Origin: CAYFPX01 sp964501915
GTDB lineage: Bacteria; Myxococcota_A; UBA796; CAJQPC01
Length of the DNA: 64,000 nucleotides
NCBI GenBank assembly: GCA_964501915.1
Contig: CAZCVP010000002.1
Span: 36,642-100,641, forward strand
Direction: 5' to 3'
The notes below the pieces were generated by a model that was not told where the DNA came from, searched no databases, and saw nothing but the letters and a program-made list of their open reading frames with translations. A program made the translations under genes and the position numbers. This document shows, piece by piece, positions 59,880 to 64,000 of the stretch (the stretch's first letter is position 1; each line of letters begins with the position of its first letter).

Positions 59880-60377
59880 GGGAAGGTCCTCCTCTGGTCA
59901 GGTCGAGGATCGGATCCGGCGGACCAGACCTGTACCGATTCTGGCGGGTTTTCCCCGGGAAACCTCCGGTCCACCCTCAGCGCCCGTTGCTCGCCGGCAT
60001 GTAGACATTCCTCTGAAGAGCCTCAGGACCTGCCCCGGAAAAAGTCAGGTGCTCCTCATGGGCCCGGATGCCAACTCATCCCAGACCCCTTGACGCCGGA
60101 CGACCAGCTGAGCCCCAGAGATCCCCCCCACCCGTGAATGGCCGGGTCGGTCGTCCTCAGGCGCTGCCGCATCGCTGGAGGCTGATGGCCTCACGCTCCT
60201 CGGCCTTGGGTGCGCTGAGTGACCGCTGCTCGAAGGTCGGCAGCGCGGGCTCATCCCACCGCATCGATCCGCTATGATAGCCGATCTACGACTTCGGCCA
60301 CTAGAGACCAGATCAAATGTGTGATCTCCAGGCTGGAGGACCTTGACGCGGCCCGTCGGGAGATGTAGAACACGGAC
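59880..60377. promoter_or_regulatory. 498-bp intergenic region before the two-ATPase cassette
   Basis: I see no gene in this stretch. It holds a hairpin at about 59947-59965 (GGTTT...AAACC around CCCCGGG), which could end transcription. Nearer the cassette lies a -10-like TATGAT (60273-60278) within the near-palindrome GCTAT-G-ATAGC. An inverted repeat GCCGA/TCGGC (about 60280-60298) follows, and then AGATCA-N6-TGATCT (60310-60327), a typical repressor-site layout. The region is visibly more AT-rich than the rest of the window. Confidence 0.5.
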
Positions 60378-61547
60378 ATGTTGCGGAACGATCTCGTTGC
60401 GGAATGGATGGGTCGCGATAAGGATGTTCGGACGGCCTGGACCGAACTGGAACGTCGCTCCTTCCTCCTCATCGGCCCTCGCCGAATCGGCAAGACCGAG
60501 TTGCTCAAACACCTGACGGTCCACCCCCGCGCAGGGTGGAACGTGTTGCGCGTCGATGTACAAGCTGCCCGAACGCCCGCCGACGGCATCAACCGTGTCA
60601 TTCGCGCCCTCGATCGAGCCGCTTCAGGTGCCAGCCGCGCTCGACAGGTTGCTGGCCGCATCGAGTCAGTCCAGATCGTCGGAACCGCTGTGTCTCTTGG
60701 ACAGGGCGGGCAGGTCGACCCCTGGGAAGAACTGGGCGAACGGCTTGGGAGGGTGGTCAAGGCCATGAGGGACCGGGAAAGGCTCGTCATCGCACTGGAC
60801 GAGGTCCCGTGGTGGGTGGGCGAGATCCGTGCCACGGAAGGAGACTTGGCCGCGCGGGCCGCTCTGAGCGGGCTCCGATACCTTCGGCAGCGAGACGACC
60901 TCGCGGGTCGGCTGCGCTGGATCCTCACCGGTTCGATCAGCCTGGGTGGCATGGCCCGGTCCCTGAACGCCTCGGCGGAGATCAACGACCTTCACCCAGC
61001 AGTGCAACTCGGTCCCTTGCCGGACCTGGCTGGGAGGACCCTGTTCGAAGTGCTAGTCACCGGCCGTGGCCTGGCTTGCCAACCCGAGGCGGCAGCGCTC
61101 GCCTGCCAGGAGGCTGGTGGTAGTCCGCACTGGATTCACTGGATGGCCGGGAGGGCAGCGGCTCACGCGGACCTCGCCGACACGGAGGCCGGCGTGACGA
61201 CCGAGGTCGTACGGCGAGCCCTCGCCGACATCGAACACCCCCGGACAGGGCGTGATCTGTTCGACGACGAAGGACGCATCCATCTTGTCAAGTCGCACGG
61301 CCACGAAGACGCCCGGACGATGAAGGCAATTCTCGGTGCTGTAGCCGCGGCCTCGGGCCCCGCCACCGAGATCCAGGTTCAGGCCGTGGCCCAGGCAAAC
61401 ATGAAGCGGCCGGACCGGGCGAAGGCACGAGAGCTGATATCCGCGCTGGTGGACGATTGGTACCTGGACCAGGACCTCAATGGCAGGCTGCGCTTCGTAA
61501 ACCCCCTGTTCCGGCGCTGGTGGCAACGCTTTGGGGAGGCGCCGTGA
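60378..61547 (+). CDS. AAA/STAND-like ATPase, cassette gene 1
   Basis: A 389-residue ATPase. Walker A is IGPRRIGKTELLKHL (about residue 33), Walker B RLVIALDEVPWW (~133), and a sensor-like ILTGSISLGGM (~185). The C-terminal ~110 residues form a winged-helix region ending FVNPLFRRWWQRF, like the end of archaeal-type (MNS/DUF234-related) ATPases. There is no nuclease or membrane domain. It overlaps the second ATPase gene by GTGA, so the two are made together. Third-codon positions carry more A/T than in neighbouring operons, which suggests acquisition. Function is unknown. Confidence 0.8.
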   Translation: MLRNDLVAEWMGRDKDVRTAWTELERRSFLLIGPRRIGKTELLKHLTVHPRAGWNVLRVDVQAARTPADGINRVIRALDRAASGASRARQVAGRIESVQIVGTAVSLGQGGQVDPWEELGERLGRVVKAMRDRERLVIALDEVPWWVGEIRATEGDLAARAALSGLRYLRQRDDLAGRLRWILTGSISLGGMARSLNASAEINDLHPAVQLGPLPDLAGRTLFEVLVTGRGLACQPEAAALACQEAGGSPHWIHWMAGRAAAHADLADTEAGVTTEVVRRALADIEHPRTGRDLFDDEGRIHLVKSHGHEDARTMKAILGAVAAASGPATEIQVQAVAQANMKRPDRAKARELISALVDDWYLDQDLNGRLRFVNPLFRRWWQRFGEAP

Positions 61548-63811
61548 GCCTGCCCCAGGACGTCTACACGCCGTGGAGGGATGACCCGGGAGGACTAGAA
61601 GCCCGTCACGTGGGTCGGGAAGCCGAACTCGCCGCGCTCGTCGGGACCCTGCGGGCCTTTGCGGGAGGACAGCGGACCCTGCCCATCTTCCTCCATGGTC
61701 CCAGAGGCTTCGGCAAGAGCCACCTCCTGGCGCTGGCCCGCCACCAGGTCAAGCAAGCCCTCGCGGCGGCCGGCGTTGGCGTCCGTGTCGTGCCGGAAGA
61801 CATTCCGGCTCTCCATCGAGCGCGGGACCTACTGAGTCGATTCGAAGCCGGGGATCGGCCTGGCTGGATGGGCCGGTCCGACTTGCCCCAAGCCTCACCG
61901 GCCCGCCGGGTGATCTTCGTCGAGGGCATAGACAAACACCTCGCCAGAATGGATGCGTCCGAACAGCGCTCCCTGCGAGGCTGGATAGCAAACCGACCGG
62001 AGATCTTGGTCCTCGCCACCGGCGTAACGGTGCCCCCAGCCTTCGGGCGTGACGGCGCGTTCTACGGCACCTTTGATCCCCATCCCCTCCAGCCGATGAC
62101 CCCTTCCGAGGCAGTCCATCTCCTAGAGCGGCTCGTTCCTACCGACCTGCGAGGTACTTCTCACTGGGACCGGCGGAAGAAGGCACTCATGGCCCTATCA
62201 GGTGGCAGCCCGCGAACTCTTGTGGCCCTGGCACGCTCTTGCGCCAGCCACCCGGAGGCCCTGGCCTCCGAACATCTCCTCGCAGTCGTACGGTCGTTCA
62301 CGGCCCACTACCAGATGCGCTTTGCTGACCTGTCCAGCCAGGAGCAAGTTGTCGTCGAGCGGCTCGCCTTGGCCCCCCGCGAGCGATCACCGACCGAGCT
62401 CGGGCAGGCCTTGGAGCGCACCGCCTCCCACGCATCCCAGGTCGCACGTCGCCTGGAGAACGCCGGGGTCCTGCACTCCCGGTCGGAGGGACGCTCCACG
62501 TGGTATCGACTCGCTGAGCCCTTGTTCCGCCACTGGTACGAATATCGCACAGCACCCTGGGACCAAGCCCGGGCGAGCTTGGTTGGGCGCCTCCTCGAGG
62601 CGGTCCTCAGCCCGGAGGAACTGGTGGCGGCCTGGTGGGGCAACCCCGACAGCCAGGTACGGCAAGCCGCTGCCGAGGCCATCGGTCGCGACTGGGAACG
62701 CTCCACGGCTGCTTGGCAGCGAGTTCTCGATAACCTACACCCGAGGCCGGGTCCCGGGGACCTCCAACGGCGTATCGCCCAGGTCCGCCGAGCAAGGGAA
62801 CTATCTTCCAATCCCTCTTGGGCGGGGATTCTGGCCAGACAAGTCCACTGGTGGCAGCAATGGGAGCTCGCTGCGGAGGTCCGGCCGATCCTAGAAGACA
62901 CAAGCCTCGATGCGGTCCTCGTCGCCTGGGACTTCCACGACGACATCGTGGCCGGGGCGTGGCCCCGGGACGCGTTGCGTCGCGCAATTCCCCGCTTGGT
63001 GCGCGTTGCGAACCAGCGCTCCGGGAAGCACCGGGGCCAGTGGCTCATCGCTCTGGAGGCCGTCCTCGGTACCCTCCAGCGCATCGAACAGCGTGGGCAC
63101 CCCTGGCGTCTGAGCGACAGAGAGCGCCCACAACTAGCCCAGATCCCTGCCTTCCGCTCGGCCTTTTTGCTACGAGGAAAACGCCCGGGGGACGATCCGC
63201 TGATCACTCCGGCAGATCTACTCAGCGAGGGGCTGGCTCGCCCACTCCCCGACGGCGCCGAGCTGCTGGTCGCCTCGGCCCGGCGCCGCCACGCAGTCCT
63301 CTTCGAAATAGTCCTGGATGCCCTCGGGCCCAAGGGCCTGAATCCATGGAGCATCCCCCCCGCTCCTGAACCCTCCCGTCCGTGCCCCTCCGGCCAAGAC
63401 AAGCTCGCCGCCCTGTTGGTCCATTCACTGGACTCACCCTACGGGCCAAGCTCGCCTGCCGTCGTACTGACCTGGTCGGCCTCGTTCGGTCACATCTCCG
63501 AAGAAGTCTGGGAAGAGCTGCTGGCCACAATCACAAGGACCCGTGGCGACGTGGACGAGCAGGTCAACCGTTTTCTTCCCGCGGTCGAGACAGGCCTCGT
63601 GGCCCTGGGAACGATCCACCCTGGGCGGCTCGCACAGCTCATCTCTCACCTGTCCGCTCCCGGTGACCTTCACCGAGCAGCTTGGCGGGCGAAGGCCCTG
63701 GCTGAGCAGCTCATGCAGCGGACGAAGGCTCGCCTGCACCCCGAGCTGGAGCGCGTCGTGGCCGAACTGGGGCTTGGCGGTGAGAGTCCGGACGGGTCGC
63801 GGGGGGTCTAG
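61544..63811 (+). CDS. Archaeal-type ATPase with winged helix and long C-terminal effector-like region, cassette gene 2
   Basis: About 755 residues, start GTG at 61544. The ATPase part (~1-260) has GREAELAALVGTL, Walker A LHGPRGFGKSHLL and a Walker B-like RRVIFVEGIDKHLARMD, in which the usual catalytic Asp-Glu is Glu-Gly. A winged helix follows (SPTELGQALERTASHASQVARRLENAGVLHSRSEGRSTWYRL, about 285-325) and ends in LFRHWYEYR, the DUF234-like junction. The remaining ~420 residues are helical with no recognised domain and could be an effector or sensor. It is the only long protein of this kind in the window. Confidence 0.78.
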   Translation: MSLPQDVYTPWRDDPGGLEARHVGREAELAALVGTLRAFAGGQRTLPIFLHGPRGFGKSHLLALARHQVKQALAAAGVGVRVVPEDIPALHRARDLLSRFEAGDRPGWMGRSDLPQASPARRVIFVEGIDKHLARMDASEQRSLRGWIANRPEILVLATGVTVPPAFGRDGAFYGTFDPHPLQPMTPSEAVHLLERLVPTDLRGTSHWDRRKKALMALSGGSPRTLVALARSCASHPEALASEHLLAVVRSFTAHYQMRFADLSSQEQVVVERLALAPRERSPTELGQALERTASHASQVARRLENAGVLHSRSEGRSTWYRLAEPLFRHWYEYRTAPWDQARASLVGRLLEAVLSPEELVAAWWGNPDSQVRQAAAEAIGRDWERSTAAWQRVLDNLHPRPGPGDLQRRIAQVRRARELSSNPSWAGILARQVHWWQQWELAAEVRPILEDTSLDAVLVAWDFHDDIVAGAWPRDALRRAIPRLVRVANQRSGKHRGQWLIALEAVLGTLQRIEQRGHPWRLSDRERPQLAQIPAFRSAFLLRGKRPGDDPLITPADLLSEGLARPLPDGAELLVASARRRHAVLFEIVLDALGPKGLNPWSIPPAPEPSRPCPSGQDKLAALLVHSLDSPYGPSSPAVVLTWSASFGHISEEVWEELLATITRTRGDVDEQVNRFLPAVETGLVALGTIHPGRLAQLISHLSAPGDLHRAAWRAKALAEQLMQRTKARLHPELERVVAELGLGGESPDGSRGV

Positions 63812-63837
63812 GAGGGTGTGGGGCATTGCCGTACGGT

Positions 63838-63854
63838 CCCTCCCTGCGGGAGGG
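63838..63854 (+). terminator. Terminator hairpin after the two-ATPase cassette
   Basis: A perfect 7-bp stem CCCTCCC-TGC-GGGAGGG is followed by CTTTC, 27 bases after the stop of the second ATPase. A further hairpin, GGGTGCT-AC-AGCACCC, lies near 63926-63941. I see no gene from 63812 to the window end. Confidence 0.65.
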
Positions 63855-64000
63855 CTTTCGCCCGCGCTCCGCGCCCCCGTCGCCTGGCTTGCTCACGTGA
63901 TTTCAGGCACTTCCGCTCGTCAGTCGGGTGCTACAGCACCCTCCATCCTACCGCGTCAGACAACGGTTGCTGGAGTGACCCCAGAGGTGGATATCGAGGC

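Overview
The window is a very GC-rich, densely packed bacterial chromosome segment with short intergenic gaps, many ATGA/GTGA stop-start overlaps, and almost no mobile DNA. Several features suggest a deltaproteobacterium-like or Myxococcota-like lineage. These are numerous small lipoproteins with Thr/Asp/Gly-rich linkers, Ser/Thr protein kinases, orphan contractile-injection spike proteins, and a protein ending in Cys-Gly-Cys + hydrophobic stretch + Arg cluster that resembles a MYXO-CTERM sorting tail. The lineage is inferred; there is no rRNA or marker gene to settle it.

Layout. 0.1-3.1 kb: two divergent membrane proteins. 3.1-10.4 kb: a compact flagellar operon motA-motB-fliL-fliM-fliN-fliO-fliP-fliQ-fliR-flhB (stator, switch, export gate); fliL is broken in the given sequence by a poly-G/C stretch that looks like a sequencing artefact. 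10.5-12.7 kb: a DUF481-like outer-membrane protein, a 51-bp tandem repeat around a 100-N assembly gap, and a concentric ~200-bp palindrome. 12.7-16.2 kb: an N-acetylglutamate-synthase-like acetyltransferase with candidate ArgR boxes, a glycosyltransferase and a Wzt-type ABC ATPase with extra C-terminal domain. 16.4-19.5 kb: a thermonuclease-like lipoprotein and an unknown three-gene operon. 19.5-22.6 kb: a housekeeping operon (PLP-binding YggS family, Maf, hotdog thioesterase, phosphatase) led by an orphan NAD-glutamate-dehydrogenase N-terminal-like protein. 22.7-28.7 kb: a TldE/PmbA-like protein, an active/inactive pair of M16 peptidases and a degenerate KAP-like NTPase. 28.8-29.5 kb: a toxin-antitoxin module with a perfect operator. 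29.6-33.4 kb: a glycoside hydrolase coupled to an HTH/SspB-like protein and two gp5-like spike proteins. 33.4-35.6 kb: a hybrid sensor kinase divergent from a probable selenoprotein arsenate-reductase homologue. 35.6-39 kb: an outer-membrane barrel, lipoproteins and a LolA-like protein. 39-43.9 kb: pyrF, BolA, CGFS glutaredoxin, CobW GTPase and an esterase. 43.9-52 kb: a membrane/sulfatase-like fusion, an FGE-like lipoprotein, a BNR propeller lipoprotein and an oligopeptide-type binding lipoprotein. 52-60 kb: a receiver-only regulator and a coupled Ser/Thr kinase - HEAT-like protein - degenerate HD-GYP - propeller operon, then an ArsR-methyltransferase and a PilZ-like protein. 60.3-64 kb: an accessory two-ATPase cassette with its own promoter, operator-like repeat and terminator.

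The strongest new observations are the in-frame TGA at the catalytic cysteine position of the ArsC-like gene, immediately followed by an excellent bacterial SECIS-like hairpin (35.24-35.28 kb), and the two-ATPase cassette at the right end, which has the layout of an uncharacterised accessory (possibly defence) system.
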